A DNA stretch of 64,000 bases. Source: Rhizophagus irregularis. Taxonomy: Eukaryota; Glomeromycota; Glomeromycetes; Glomerales; Glomeraceae. How positions within the stretch are numbered: position 1 is the stretch's first letter; each line of letters opens with the position of its first letter. The stretch covers positions 7,845,001 to 7,909,000 of the forward strand of contig NC_089429.1 of NCBI RefSeq assembly GCF_026210795.1. The letters run 5' to 3'. Position numbers and translations under genes: made by a program. Below the pieces are notes generated by a model that saw only the letters and a program-made list of their open reading frames with translations, did not search any database and was not told the DNA's origin. Shown here piece after piece: positions 48,210 through 59,735 of the stretch.

Positions 48210-49590
48210 AGATATAGAGTCCATAGAATTTTTTTTTATACACGATATCAAAAATAGTTGTATGTTGTTTAATAATTAGTATAGTGTTTTCACTTGGGCA
48301 CTCATATTCTTTCCATGTTATCCCGTTCACGTTATTCCTCCACTCTGTTAACGATTACATTGTGTGAAACGATGCAAGTATCTTTTTTCGAATATTTGTA
48401 TTACCTAAATTTTGTATTACATAGGATAAAGAAATATATACTGCCTTGTTACGGATTTACTGTATTTGAATATTATACATGCATTTGTTAATTGTTGCCC
48501 TTCAGGTATGACATGAAGACAACGTCGTAAATCGCTTTTTGCCAACATTCTTCCTCGTGTGGAAATCTTTCTAAGACGTGTTTCTCGTTTGGGTAGACTT
48601 TTTATTAATTGTAATGCCCATAGACAGAAACATTTGCGATCAACAGCACTTTAACTGTATATGATTAATAGACAAAGTGATTACAAAAAGAAAATCAAGT
48701 TTCCGATAAAATGAACTACGCTCGGCTACACTGAAGGAAGATAAAAAGTAGTATTAATGTGTGAATCAGTCTCCTGCGGCTTCAGGTATAGTATATATTA
48801 ATAATATTAACATTTATTTTTTCGTTTTGTATGTATTTGTAATTAATGTCTATTAATCATAACACGATATTCTTATTAATAGCACAATCGATTTCATATG
48901 AAACGAAAACATCTGAAAATCTACAATGAGGAACGAGAATATATAAAGAGCGTTTGATGATTCATTGTATCCGAAAAAATGTTAAGAAATTCGTTATCCA
49001 TGTGTAGAAATAGGGGTCTAGAGAAAGCAAACGTGTGTAGAGTTAGTGAGTCATATTTTAAATTTTTTTATACACGTTTTTCATGATTCATTAATATAGT
49101 ATACAATAACAGTGCATGGGCAACAGATATTAAGAGTATGGCTGAGAAGTGAGACCGTCACCCGTATTCCACAATCATTGGTGTAATGATTCTTAACAAA
49201 GAATTGAATAAATTATTATTTGTTGCCTCATCTACTATTAACTATTAAGCTCTCACTATATTATGTCCATTACTGCATTACGCAGAGATTTATATTCATG
49301 TATTTTGCGTGTCATTCACTAGTTCTGGAGGAATTTTTTTGATAACACAAAACGAGTTAGGCGACATCATCTTTATATTTGTTTGTAGTTATTCCCGTTT
49401 CACATGAAATAAGTACATGTACTTGAATAGGGTCATACTAGGGTCATAAGGGAGTCTGGCGTTTCTTGAAGGACCTTATAAAAAATTCACATGCCTAGGG
49501 AGTGCGAGAATTTTGCAACCGAGCCTTTCTGGTATAACACATCAATCTTTCTCATGCGAAATTGTTAATCGAGTTTTCTCTTTTCCTTAT
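48210..49590. other. Left end of the foreign 7.3-kb block
   Basis: The block 48210-55517 interrupts copy C. The left junction is '...attacta|agatatagag' and the right '...ttatatatgga|aaggctaaat', where A has 'attactagtatataattagg'. No clear terminal inverted repeats were seen. This first part has no recognisable gene. Base composition is visibly less AT-rich than the repeat copies. Confidence 0.6.
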
Positions 49591-49811
49591 AAAGAATGGA
49601 GACTCAATGGAGGTTGAGCTATGGAAAAATTAACTTATTGTCTGCAAACACTTTTGGGCATAGTCCAGCTTCCAGCAGATGTTTATCATCAAGATATGAA
49701 AAAAACTTTCCCGGACGAGCAGTACCAAGGCACACTCCAGATATGGTAAATGGGATTGTAAATTGAATTATAAATACGTGGTTATTAATTATGGGTAACC
49801 TTTACAGAATC

Positions 49812-50166
49812 ATGGAGAAAATTACGCTCACTTGTTGTCTCTATAAAAGAGCCGAGACTTGTCGTATTTGAAGTAGAGACTGCCGATAATCTTGGCTGTC
49901 TTGTAGAAAAAATTAAGCAGGTATTTTCATGTAGCGAGGCCAAAGACATAGAGCTTTGGAAGGTAGAAATTCCTGATGATCATAAGGACGAATTTTTGGA
50001 CCTCGTTTTGAACGATAATGACAAGCTCACAGAAGGGGAACTTAACCGTTACTGGACAGAGCAGCCTCCCAAAAATCATGTTCATGTCATCATAAATTCG
50101 TTTTCTTTGTTTCTAAAACTAAGGAATCAGGAATTAGAACAACATTCTAATGCACATAATGTTTAG
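49812..50166 (+). pseudogene. Crinkler (CRN) N-terminal ubiquitin-like domain, frameshifted
   Basis: ATG 49812 starts 'MEKITLTCCLYK', the first strand of the CRN header domain. The frame then breaks in the A4 run at 49855-49858, and the rest continues one base shifted: 'LVVFEVETADNLGCLVEKIK', 'IELWKVEIPDDHKDEF', 'NDNDKLTEGELN', 'EQPPKNHVHVII'. These match in order the hallmark strands of the CRN header: the DLxKAIK-like helix, the LWKVxIP motif, and the final 'PpxxHIHvIv'. One extra A explains the shift, so a true lesion or a sequencing error are both possible. CRN proteins are modular; the header mediates translocation or targeting and the C-terminus carries the activity. Upstream, 49597-49749 is also open and could be a 5' exon ending at 'GATATG|gtaaat'. 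The frame ends at TAG 50164. Confidence 0.75.
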
Positions 50167-50498
50167 AGGAGAAAGTAGATAGATATCTTCAGAAAGTGTG
50201 TTCTGCAGGCGTTATCAAAATAGGAGATGAGCTAAGGATAAACAAATCTTATTCAAGTATTGTAGATGGTAAAAAAGATTCGGTGCCGGTTTATATTGGA
50301 TGCAAAATAACTGAAATCATTAATGGTAAATTAACCGTGATTCTCATTGATTATGATGAGGAACAAAAAGAAATTTTTTCCTTAAATATGCTGGAAGAAT
50401 GGTTGCTTGTTAAATTCGGTCTAGATAAAGAGTATAGACCTAGGGATTGTCATGATTGTAATGAGAAAATCAAGATTAAACGTGAAGGGGAGCATTAG
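50160..50498 (+). pseudogene. ORF downstream of the CRN header, likely its continuation
   Basis: Open from just after a stop at 50157 to TAG 50498; no ATG near the start. It is in the frame of the CRN start codon, not of the shifted header, and overlaps the header's end by a few bases. A second one-base shift near 50160 would join them. It reads as soluble protein ('VDRYLQKVCSAGVIKIGDEL', 'YDEEQKEIFSLNMLEEWLL') and ends with a CxxC and a basic tail ('DCHDCNEKIKIKREGEH'). I do not recognise the domain. Confidence 0.45.
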
Positions 50499-50899
50499 GG
50501 AAACTTATAAGAAAATAAAAGATAATAAAAGATATTCGAAAAAATAACTAGTTAAATTGGTATAGTTCGCATATAACTCGTAGCAATCATTATTAGAGCT
50601 ACTCGGTGTATTAGTGAAACTGGCTAAAACTATTATTATTAATAAAAAAATATACGAGCACGAGAACAAAGTTCACATATGCCCAATCTGAACCGGAAAA
50701 AAATGGAATTCACGCGAAAATAATTGCAGTTATTTTATTATATATGATACTAAAAATCAAAAGTAGTCAAAATACTACAGATTACTTAATGCAAAAAAAA
50801 CATATGCAGAATTTCTTCTACACAACCTAATCTCCATTAATGAATTTTTTTGAAAAGCGTGTGAATGCAAATCAATCATTATCTCAGAAAAAGCAAACG
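50499..50899. other. Convergent intergenic gap
   Basis: AT-rich 3' region between the CRN-type gene and the convergent minus-strand gene. No feature is visible. Confidence 0.4.
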
Positions 50900-51621
50900 T
50901 CAATTAAAGACTCGTCGTCTTTCTGAAACATCGAAAGTATTCGCTCTTCGAAATTCAACCACGTAGATTCTTCCAATAGTAGGATGATTTGTTCCTTGTG
51001 TGAAGTTACTGTAACGTTCAAATAATTGTACGACAGCGTCATCCAACGTTTGCATGCTGTTAAAGGCAATAACAGAGTTGGATTGGGGTGGATGTACCCT
51101 TGGGAATGCGATGGGTATATAATTTTGAGTACCCCTAATTACTAATCCAGAAAATAAGGTTAGAAAAAACTTTTTAAGATAGATTATATAATATTTATCG
51201 GTAATACCGTTGGCGACGTCAAGTTCCCTAAGATTTCGGGCGGCGAGGCCTGGTTGGTTATATTCGACTATCAAAAGTGGATCATTACAGAAAATTTCAT
51301 CATTATCATCTTTGTGTTTAAATTGAATTATGTCATTCCAAAGGGCGATTTGCTTCTTCGTTTCGTCAGAAACTCTGAAACCTTGTGGAAAATGCAATTT
51401 TTGATCGTAGTATTTTTCTCTAAAAAAGTACTTTGTGAGCATCGACATTTTGTCGTTTTGAAAATGAAAAATGACTGACGAATTACCTTAACCAGTTGTA
51501 ACCAAAATATACAAGCCTTAGTAAAAGTATGGTTAGCCAAATTGGGCTTAGAAAGATTCCCCAGAAGAAGTAACAAGAGTGGGGAACAGCAAAGAAGAAG
51601 AATGTAATAGTAATATGTCAT
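50900..51621 (-). CDS. Predicted secreted protein; weak resemblance to ribosome-inactivating fold
   Basis: The main ORF is 182 codons (51448 down to stop 50900). Upstream in another frame, from ATG 51621, lies a strongly hydrophobic N-terminus (MTYYYYILLLCCSPLLLLLL), a good signal peptide. An intron GTAATT...CACAAAG (about 51430-51486) would join the two in phase, giving a secreted protein of about 220 residues. Otherwise ATG 51448 starts a cytosolic form. The mature part has, in order, 'PLLIVEYN', 'LDVANG...YYIIY', 'LDDAVVQLFERYS' and near the end 'IYVVEFRRANTF'. This order is loosely like the RIP family (strand, DVTNAYVVGY-type tyrosine motif, then the ExxR helix), with E and R at the right spacing. 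Overall similarity is low and I rate the family call as a guess. An effector-like secreted protein is the safer description. Confidence 0.5.
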
Positions 51622-51725
51622 TTTGGATAATGAATATGGAAAATCAAAGATCGGGAGGCTTATTTAAAAGGAAATATAGAATGAGGTGTTTGATTATCAT
51701 TGTTCTACGCTATTTTTAGCACTAA

Positions 51726-51977
51726 TTAACACGTCCAAACGCGTCCCAACGTGTCCCAACGCGTTCCAGTGTTATTAATAATTACTGTGCACTTTGTTTT
51801 AACTATTCTTACGCCATAATTTACGCAGGCGGCTTTAGATCCAGTGGCAAGATTATTCCCTATATATATCTCAACTGCCTTGTACCTGGAGATGAGTACG
51901 ATGGCATCCTTCAAATGAAAATCTCCACCGAGGAACTCGTTAACTCGTTTAAATTCATGGTTGGAAAAAAATTGCAA
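51726..51977 (-). other. Unassigned 83-codon ORF
   Basis: Reads well over its first 60 residues (FKRVNEFLGGDFHLKDAIVL; 'VEIYIGNNLATGSKA'), then enters a degenerate 11-base repeat (acgcgttggga type, 51732-51775). It could be an exon of a separate minus-strand gene or upstream remains of the secreted-protein gene. The family was not recognised. Confidence 0.35.
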
Positions 51978-52022
51978 TTACCTTCCAATCGTTTTGCTTT
52001 AGATAAGATTATTCACTAGAAC

Positions 52023-52400
52023 ATGGGAGTTTACCAAATTATTGAAGAACTCAAAAAATCTACAAATACGATACGCACAAAGAGAATAGACCAGCTGGAA
52101 GAAATTTTTCGTTACTTTGATGGGGATGAAAATACGCATAATAGTTATCTAAATAAGACTATCCAAGTTATCATCAGATTAATGTAGTTAAGATAGCGTG
52201 TTATAATAGATTAGTTGTATGAATTTATAGAAAGTCAACAAAAAGAACAAATAGTAAAGATTACCTTAGTTAATACGATAGTCTGAATAAGAAGGGACAA
52301 TTATCTCGTTTCTGTTCTATGAAACGCTGTTCCTCATTTTTTCAGGGCAAAGCCCAAAACAGCTCAGCTAATAGCACGAGGTTGCTATCTAAAAGATGTG
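52023..52400 (+). pseudogene. Possible fragment of a Tel1/ATM kinase N-terminus
   Basis: ATG 52023 opens 54 codons: 'MGVYQIIEELKKSTNTIRTK', 'RIDQLEEIF' and 'NSYLNKTIQ'. The pattern (a short helix, then R/K-x-x-x-L-x-x-L) resembles the TAN region at the start of Tel1/ATM kinases. Downstream, possible exons continue the likeness: 'LYEFIESQQKEQIV' from 52215 after an 'attag' acceptor, and 'NSSANSTRLLSKRCE' from 52346 after a good 'tttttcag'. No later exon of this very long kinase is visible, so at most a truncated piece is present. Chance resemblance is possible because each exon is short. Confidence 0.3.
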
Positions 52401-55400
52401 AAGTAGATTATAGGCACTTTGTATGACTATAGTAATGTATCCTTTATGTAAGGCATTTATCTTTATTTTTCGTTTTTTAATAAAGTTGATCTTGTGATAT
52501 TATTTATCCCACACAAATCGAAAATGATGAAAAAGCTAACTAGAAAACTTTAAATGTAATTGCGAGTCACATTATAGTATAAAGTGTCAACACTTGTGAT
52601 CGAAAAACGAAGGTGTGAAATACGAAAACGAGTATTGGAATAACAAGAATGAGAACGAGAATGTTGTCGTGATTGATGGGACAAAGACAGGAACGATAAT
52701 GAGATTCTTTTTGTAGAGAACTAGTATGAGGAGCAACGTGATCTGATTCATAGTAATCGGTGCTCCAGAAGATCATAGTCTGGATGAATCAACATATGGA
52801 CTGCTCGTATTATCAGGTATTCTCGTTTTCTGGGATCATTTACTTTATTATCTCATAATGGTGTTCACAATAATTGGAGAATTTTTGTTCGCATCAGTTC
52901 AACAGACCAGATACGTCTCGTGCAGATTGTGGGTTTCGTATGTTTTTTATTTGTGATGTCATGAGAAAAAATATTCGCAGCTAGATAAACTAATTAACAC
53001 TGGTTTGTTAAATTCCGTCCATTCCATTATAGGTAATGTGTCGCCATCACGAAGCATCTCTCTTATCAGAATGCTCTCCTTTGTGATATAATTAACAACT
53101 GATCGTTAAAATTTACTTCTCAATCAATTATCTATCTGTTCTACAAAAGACAATTTCATAAACATTTTCCGAAACCATTATGCCTCATCAACACGAGAAG
53201 AACATTGTTCCACGAGTTATCGATTTGTGATTGTTGATTATTCCACTGGGCTGATTTTAGTCTTAAAAAGAAAGATGAATGGAAACGAAACTACACATAT
53301 ACTATTGCGTGAGGTAAACATTCACTATTCTCTGTGGATACATGCAGGATTGATTTACGGTTTCGTTTAGTGTTGTTTCTCAAATGACCAAAAGAATCTA
53401 TCTGCATTATCTTATTCATATTTGTTGTTATAAGAAACCATCGGAATTATTAAACTCCCAATCATACTCTTTCCTTAGATGTTATAACATAACGCATCCT
53501 GCGCATTTTCATAACTCTTGAAGAACAGAGATGCTACATAAGCACAACATCAATGATTGGAGATGATCTGAGTGTTGGTGTTTATAATGAGAATACACTA
53601 GAGTGAGAAATAACGGGAATAGAATTTTGCTACGTATGAAAACATTACAAAGAAAAAATCAGTGCAACTGAGCGGAGCTCACTCCTTCGGAAGGGACTAG
53701 ACTGTAACACAAATATTATCATATAATAAGTTCGTAATCTAAGGTTACGGTCTCGTAGTTAGGAATTACAATATTCAAAGAATAACTAGGGATGACTCAT
53801 TTGAAACAATAACATTATCAGGCCGTGTCCTCGTGAACCATCTTCTATAACACTTGTTATGACTAGGAGCACAACTATATTCGACATGTGTTAGAAACGT
53901 TGAATGACCTTTTGAGGTTCACGTTATATAGAGTCGGAAGAGTATTTACTGCGCATTTCTGCATGGGTCCGCAGTCAATATCTGTTGTCCACTAATTTTA
54001 TCCTCCGCAGCAAATACTGGAATGTGATGTGTAAACCACATGACACTCTGACAGGTATCACATGACATCTGTCCAATAATTTTTTCTCCGCAGCGAAATA
54101 CTAGAAATGCAAATGATATTTTGAACAAACATAGATATTAATATCACTATCAAAAGCTGGTAGAGTTTCATTGGTCTGATTGTTGCCAACTAACAGTTTT
54201 CGAATTCGCATGTCTGATCGTTACCAGTGGTAATTGTTTTGATGTTCAAAGATATTGTCCACGTATATCATCAACTATTTCGTCATGAAAAATGCAATTA
54301 AAAAATAACAAGAGGGTACGCAATAGACATTATATGTGTATTATCTGGATTAAGGACATTACCATGGGCTCGTTGAATGATACATTCATTATCTAACCCG
54401 TTATTTCCGGCCACAACTAATAACTGAAGAATTGTTTTTGCATATAAGCCTTGTCATAGATGTTTTAACTGGTCGCTCAAAGATGGACACTAGTACCCGT
54501 TACGAGTGTACAACGGACTTTTCGAAGAAAAGGCAGTGTCAATGGGGGGACACTGTAAGGATCGGTTAGTTTCAAGGCATATCATATAAGAGCACTTATT
54601 GTCTATTAACTTTTAAAACTAGGGTTCAAACTAAAATTAACGTGGAATTCGATAGAAAATGGTAACATGTTGCTAACAGGACCTTTGTTATGCGAATGAT
54701 TAATGTAATGGGATATAACGACGTCTTTTACTGGGAGGAATACTGCGATTAAAATACCAGGGGATTTTTCTGTCAAGTAAGATACACCTTCATTTTTTTG
54801 TCACACCTATTGGGTACCTTTGGACAGGATATTTGGCTATGGACTAACGGACAACAATAACAATAACGTGTATTGTTAGTAACTTGTGTTATATCATTAC
54901 AGTGTTATGTAGTAATAGAAGGAAATAGGAATGATCGGGAGAACGTGTCAAAGAATGTGTAACTAGCTAAGGCTAAATCACATCCCGTAGTGTAGACTTT
55001 ATTACACTCAAATGATTTATTGAGTAACTGATACTATTCATCCGATACTATCCTGAAGAAACTAAATTACATTGTGGTCAACGGAAATTATTTAGTCCGC
55101 ATCTCCTATGAATTCGATTACACATTTTGTTCACAGGATTTTCATATTGTACAGGATTACGGCTGTGTTTAAGAAATATTTGATGGGGTTGTTGAACTAA
55201 GAAAAAAATAAGCGATAAGTGGTCTACTTTTCACGATGGACACATATTATTAACCAGAACGACAAATATAATGATTTGTCCAACTTCATCGAGATTACTA
55301 GTACAAAGTTTGTGCGCTTAGGAGTTAAGAATTTCAGTATCCTGAACCGGATATTGCAGCTGTATATCCACTAACAAATAACCTTCTATATAATTTGTTT

Positions 55401-55517
55401 ATATCGGAACCTCCTAAGAAGAAAATGTATAGATATGTTCTACGGTGATGCAAAAATTTCTTTGTTTATTGTACAATATGATTCCGATGTTTTTTTGAAT
55501 CACTGTTATATATGGAA
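52401..55517. other. Right part of the 7.3-kb block, no gene recognised
   Basis: About 3.1 kb of mixed-composition DNA with only short ORFs. A small direct repeat is seen at about 53992-54025 and 54074-54105 ('ttttatcctccgcagcaaat' / 'ttttttctccgcagcgaaat'). It is different in texture from the AT-rich flanks: fewer homopolymers and more G+C. It could be old, decayed single-copy sequence. Nothing else is supported. Confidence 0.45.
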
Positions 55518-57589
55518 AGGCTAAATTAAACTTGCCTTAATGATTACCTTCAAATTAAACGCTAACAAATTATTTTGTAAAACTTTTAGTCTAATTATTT
55601 ATTTAAAAATTCACTATTTTTTAATAGATAATAATAATATTCCTACTTATTTCACACGTTTTAACGCTAATCGTCAAACCTCCGTTACATGTCCAAGAAA
55701 AAACTCATAGATTTCACACACACTCCTAGCAAGAATCCACGTACACGTCGTAACTCAAAAAAAAAAAAGTTTCCAACGAGCGTGTAAAAGAATTTTCAAA
55801 CCTGGGAAACCTAACGAATCTACGACTTTCTCCTTGTTCATCGTCCATTTTTTCAATTTGGTATATGTAACATCCGACCAAATGTGAATTTGTTAAAAGA
55901 TAGAACTAGAAGTTGCCCCGATACATTCCTTAGTAGCAAACAAGATCCTCTTATTATTATTTATTTTACTAATTTTATTTTGCTAAACACTATTCTAGTC
56001 ATAAAAAATTCGCGTGAATTTTTTCTTATTGATTTCTTTTGCATTGATGGTATGATTCTTTTTTTTGTTTTTTTTTGTGAACCCTTACATGTCTAAACAC
56101 ATTCTTAATATAATAATGTATTCTTTTATGCAGATTAAGTCCTCACATAATAAAATTCTCGTTGCATCTTTTCTTTGGGCGAAGTATCTTACAAAACAGC
56201 AATGTGAGTCTAACTACTCTATCTACTCTATGATCTTCTAGGTTTCGATCCCATTCAACAATTGAATTACTATAATCTCCCATGATTACTTTCTTCTGCT
56301 ATACTTAGTAAAGATTCTTTGATGTGTTAGTAATTATTATCTCATGTTCGCTGATGGCGAGAAAAATATATTACCAAAAAAGTGTACGTTCTATATAGTA
56401 CGTTCCAATCCTTTGTTTTTTTTCCAATATGATGTTCCAGCAGATAGGCATTTTCATGATCTGATCGGAAGACCACATTTGTTTAATAGATCTAGTATTC
56501 TATAGGTGACATGACGGTATTTGTTGCATCAATTTATCTTCTTTCTTTTCAGTGATTGAGTATCTGTTGTGAATGGCTTTAATACCTTTGGTGCTTAAAA
56601 GTAACTAATATCATTAATGATGTCCTTCCATGAATTTAGGTACAGCGATACAGCGATGATCTGAATTATGTTGTCATGGATTGACTTTTGTGAGTGAATT
56701 TTCATGTGAAGAAATATTTTATCTTGTTGTACACTATGCGACCTCGTAAAATCTCTTCAGATTATTTACAATAATCTTAAATGTTCACTTCCTCTCTAGA
56801 ATCTCCTTGTAATTAGAATTATAATAAACCTCCCTTCAACTCATATATTTTCACCATCTCCCCTAGCTACATAAGATAAAAAAAAATATACATCAAAAAA
56901 TAATTCTCAGTACACACCAAACACTCTTGATCTCAGATTTGGGCACCTCTTTCTGCGTGTTACATAGTGGAAGCTGGGCCTTCCATAGGCATTTAACGCT
57001 TTTATCAAATCCTTTTTCTATACCGGTAACATAGTAACTCAGCTTGTACTCCATAGGGGAATACGATCCTTAATTCCTTATCTATGGCTAGGAACTAAGA
57101 CGGCAATTCTTTTTAGGGAGATTTGGAAAATTATATAGATTGCATATTATAATTGTCCTTTTCTTTTCCTTTAGCTTAGAATTTCGTTTTTTCACAGTTG
57201 TAATTTTTCTTTGTTTCCAGTAACAATTCGTCTCCATTGGGCAATATACATTATACACTTCTCTGTTGTAAAGCATATTTTTTCTAATTGTATATAATTA
57301 GAGCAGTCTCTCCTGTTTCTCTCAAATTTCCAGGGTCTATATTTATAGTTAACCTTCTTATACAGACGTGGTATGACTGCATCTGTTCAATCGCTACATA
57401 ACATAGTGATATTAACATGGAATATATGGACATTGTTGCCGGATAATCTTCAAACTTACTGAATGGAAACGTATATCAATTTTTAAAATGTTCCCACCAA
57501 ATGTTTCAATTATTAAACTTTCAATACTACTTGGTAAAATTATATTAATATAGAAATTAAAACAATGTTCCACAAAAGTGTTAGATTTT
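55518..57589. repeat. Segmental repeat unit, copy C, right part
   Basis: Resumes the A/B alignment at 'aggctaaattaaac' and follows it to 'aaaacaatgttc'. It then jumps to 'cacaaaagtgttagatttt' (a deletion of about 110 bases relative to A) and ends at 57589. The remaining two-thirds of the unit is absent. Confidence 0.88.
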
Positions 57590-58660
57590 ATGACCTACAT
57601 TGGGCTTGGGCTCTAACAGCAGAATTCGGACCAAATTTTAAATATATAGTCACACTTAAGCGCACAGGTAGTAGTACACGTCAGAAGTGGGTATTTAGTA
57701 AAGTGAAATAACAAACAGTTATTTATAGTCTGAGTGTAAATGTATGTTGTATAGTATATAGCGTGGATGTTGTGTGGTTTTTATGAAAAGCTATCAATTA
57801 GCCGATAAGTCTTTGATATAGTATACGCAACAATTGGAAAACTTTTATAGACCTATCAATTTCCTATTTTGTTTATTTAATGTCATTCAATTGTTTATAC
57901 AATATATTTCTTTTCATGCGAAAATAATTGTTTAAAATTTTTTTTTTTCATGCTAATTGTTAGTATCCATCGCCAAAAGTTAATCCTAGATATTATTTGT
58001 ATACTTGTACATATTACTAAATCTTATTATGAAGTTAATTTTAATAAAAAAATATAATTAATATAAAAATTATTAATAACAACGTCCAAAATTAAATAAA
58101 AATTAAATTGCATGGTGTCTCATAAACTTCGACAATCCTTGCTGAAGAATTATTTATTGATAAATAATTAAAAATTTGGTTAATTATACGTAAAAAAAAA
58201 ATTACCTGGATCATATAATGAATCGTAAATATTTGTGTTAATAAAATTCTTCACTGTAAATTGATTCCAATTTATGATGATTGAATCAGCTAATAGGTGG
58301 ATGAAGAATGTTGATTTATCAATACATATTACGTAAAGGTTATTCATTATCGTTGTTCTGCATTAGTTATTTCGTGACAGGTCTCCTATTTCTTATAGTG
58401 TGACAGGCGTGCATGTATATTATAGCGTACACTCATATTTTTATGACTAACCGATTATGTATTATTTATTGATCACAGTATTGTTTTAGACAAAAATATA
58501 CATTATAATCATAGCCTAGTAAACAAAAAATATGATACAATCGACGGAATAAGCAAAAGTTATGGGATATGTTCCTCGTTAACGTAGGTCTTAATTTCTA
58601 TTATTATTATACTGCAATATATCTTATTATATTTATTTGGTAATAACCATGTACCAGTTA
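57590..58660. other. AT-rich intergenic DNA
   Basis: No gene, repeat or inverted ends noticed in this kilobase. Confidence 0.4.
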
Positions 58661-58943
58661 GGCCGTTCCAAATTAATAATTAGTTTAACGTCCTTTCCGG
58701 CCAAAAATTTTGAGGGGGGGGGGGGAGGGGATAATTTAAACAAACATGAAAATTAAACATATTGAAAATTTCGGAAATTTTCGGTAAAATCGGAAATTCT
58801 CGGTACTATTAAATTTTAGTAAAGGAGGGGGTGTTTTAAGCATATTTAAACATATCAAACATATATGTTTAAATCACCCTTGAATTTTTCAAAAATAGAG
58901 GGGGGGGGGAGGACGTTAAACTAAAGATTAAATTGGAACGGCC
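58661..58943. mobile_element. PIF/Harbinger-like MITE, 283 bp, TTA target duplication
   Basis: The left end GGCCGTTCCAAATTAATAAT...AGTTTAACGTCC is inverted at the right end (GGACGTTAAACT...TTGGAACGGCC), about 35 bases with few differences. TTA flanks both sides (58658-58660, 58944-58946), the TWA-type target of PIF/Harbinger elements. Two long G tracts lie inside (about 58716-58730 and 58900-58913). Confidence 0.8.
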
Positions 58944-59057
58944 TTATTATTATTTATATAATATATCTCTAAATTACTGTTCAAATGAATGAAAATCACT
59001 TTCATCTTAACGTTAACATCTTCATTATGTGAAGCTTACTACTTTTAAAAATTTCAG

Positions 59058-59255
59058 GAACAAATGGTACAACCCCAAAAATTTCTTCTGAATGTCACAG
59101 TTATGTCAAATGGCCAGGTCATTTGGCCATTTTGAAATCAGTGGACCTTCGAATGATTTAGAATTAATTCAGGCCAAATTTATTATGGCCAGTATTACAT
59201 TATATTATCACGTGATACAATATTTATCCAGATAATTTTGGCCAGAATTATGATG
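59058..59255. repeat. Interspersed repeat shared with the A/B spacer
   Basis: Begins 'acaaatggtacaaccccaaa' and contains 'tattatcacgtgatacaat'. A shorter version with the same start and 'tattattacgtgatataatt' lies at about 35812-35912. It includes 'ttggccagaattatga' words common in the other small elements. It is followed (59310-59420) by a low-complexity run of GATCCGATTCG words. Confidence 0.65.
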
Positions 59256-59435
59256 TAATTTTTAAATGACTAGGTCATTTGATAATGTCATATGGCGTAA
59301 ATTTAGTGTTCCGAAATAAATCCGATCCGATTCGTATCCGCGGATCTGATCCGAGACAGATCGAATCGAATCGAATCGGATCAACAATTCATTCAAATCA
59401 GATCGGATCGGATTAGATTCGAATCGTCATGTAAA

Positions 59436-59735
59436 CCCGTGTCAGTGATCCTCTGCTTCCATTATGTTCAGCTAAAATGTTGCCTCCATGTAATTTTCCA
59501 TGAGCAAATGAATTTTACATAATCTTGACGAAATTAACCACAGAAGATCGACGATTTCTCTCCAACCAAAATAATCATCATATGTTACGAAAAAGGAGTA
59601 TATGTCCTGGTTCACCACAGATCCATAACTCAGCACCATCATCCCCGATTCCAGAGTGGATCTTCCATCAACATAACTGAGTAAATCATAGAAATGAACC
59701 ATTTTTGCCGGTAATGTCTTATAAGCTCGATAATT
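59436..59735 (-). pseudogene. Protein-kinase-like domain fragment
   Basis: The minus-strand ORF from ATG 59702 (open from about 59735) reads 'GMMVLSYGSVVNQDIYSFFV', 'FGWREIVDLLWLISSRLCKI', the pattern of kinase subdomains V and VI in the large Rhizophagus kinase families (hinge, then helix before the catalytic loop). One base shifted, the sequence continues 'AHGKLHGGNILAEHNGS', matching the HRDLxxxNIL-type loop but with K in place of the catalytic D. A frameshift, the missing D and the absence of N- and C-lobe remainders make it a dead fragment. Confidence 0.6.
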
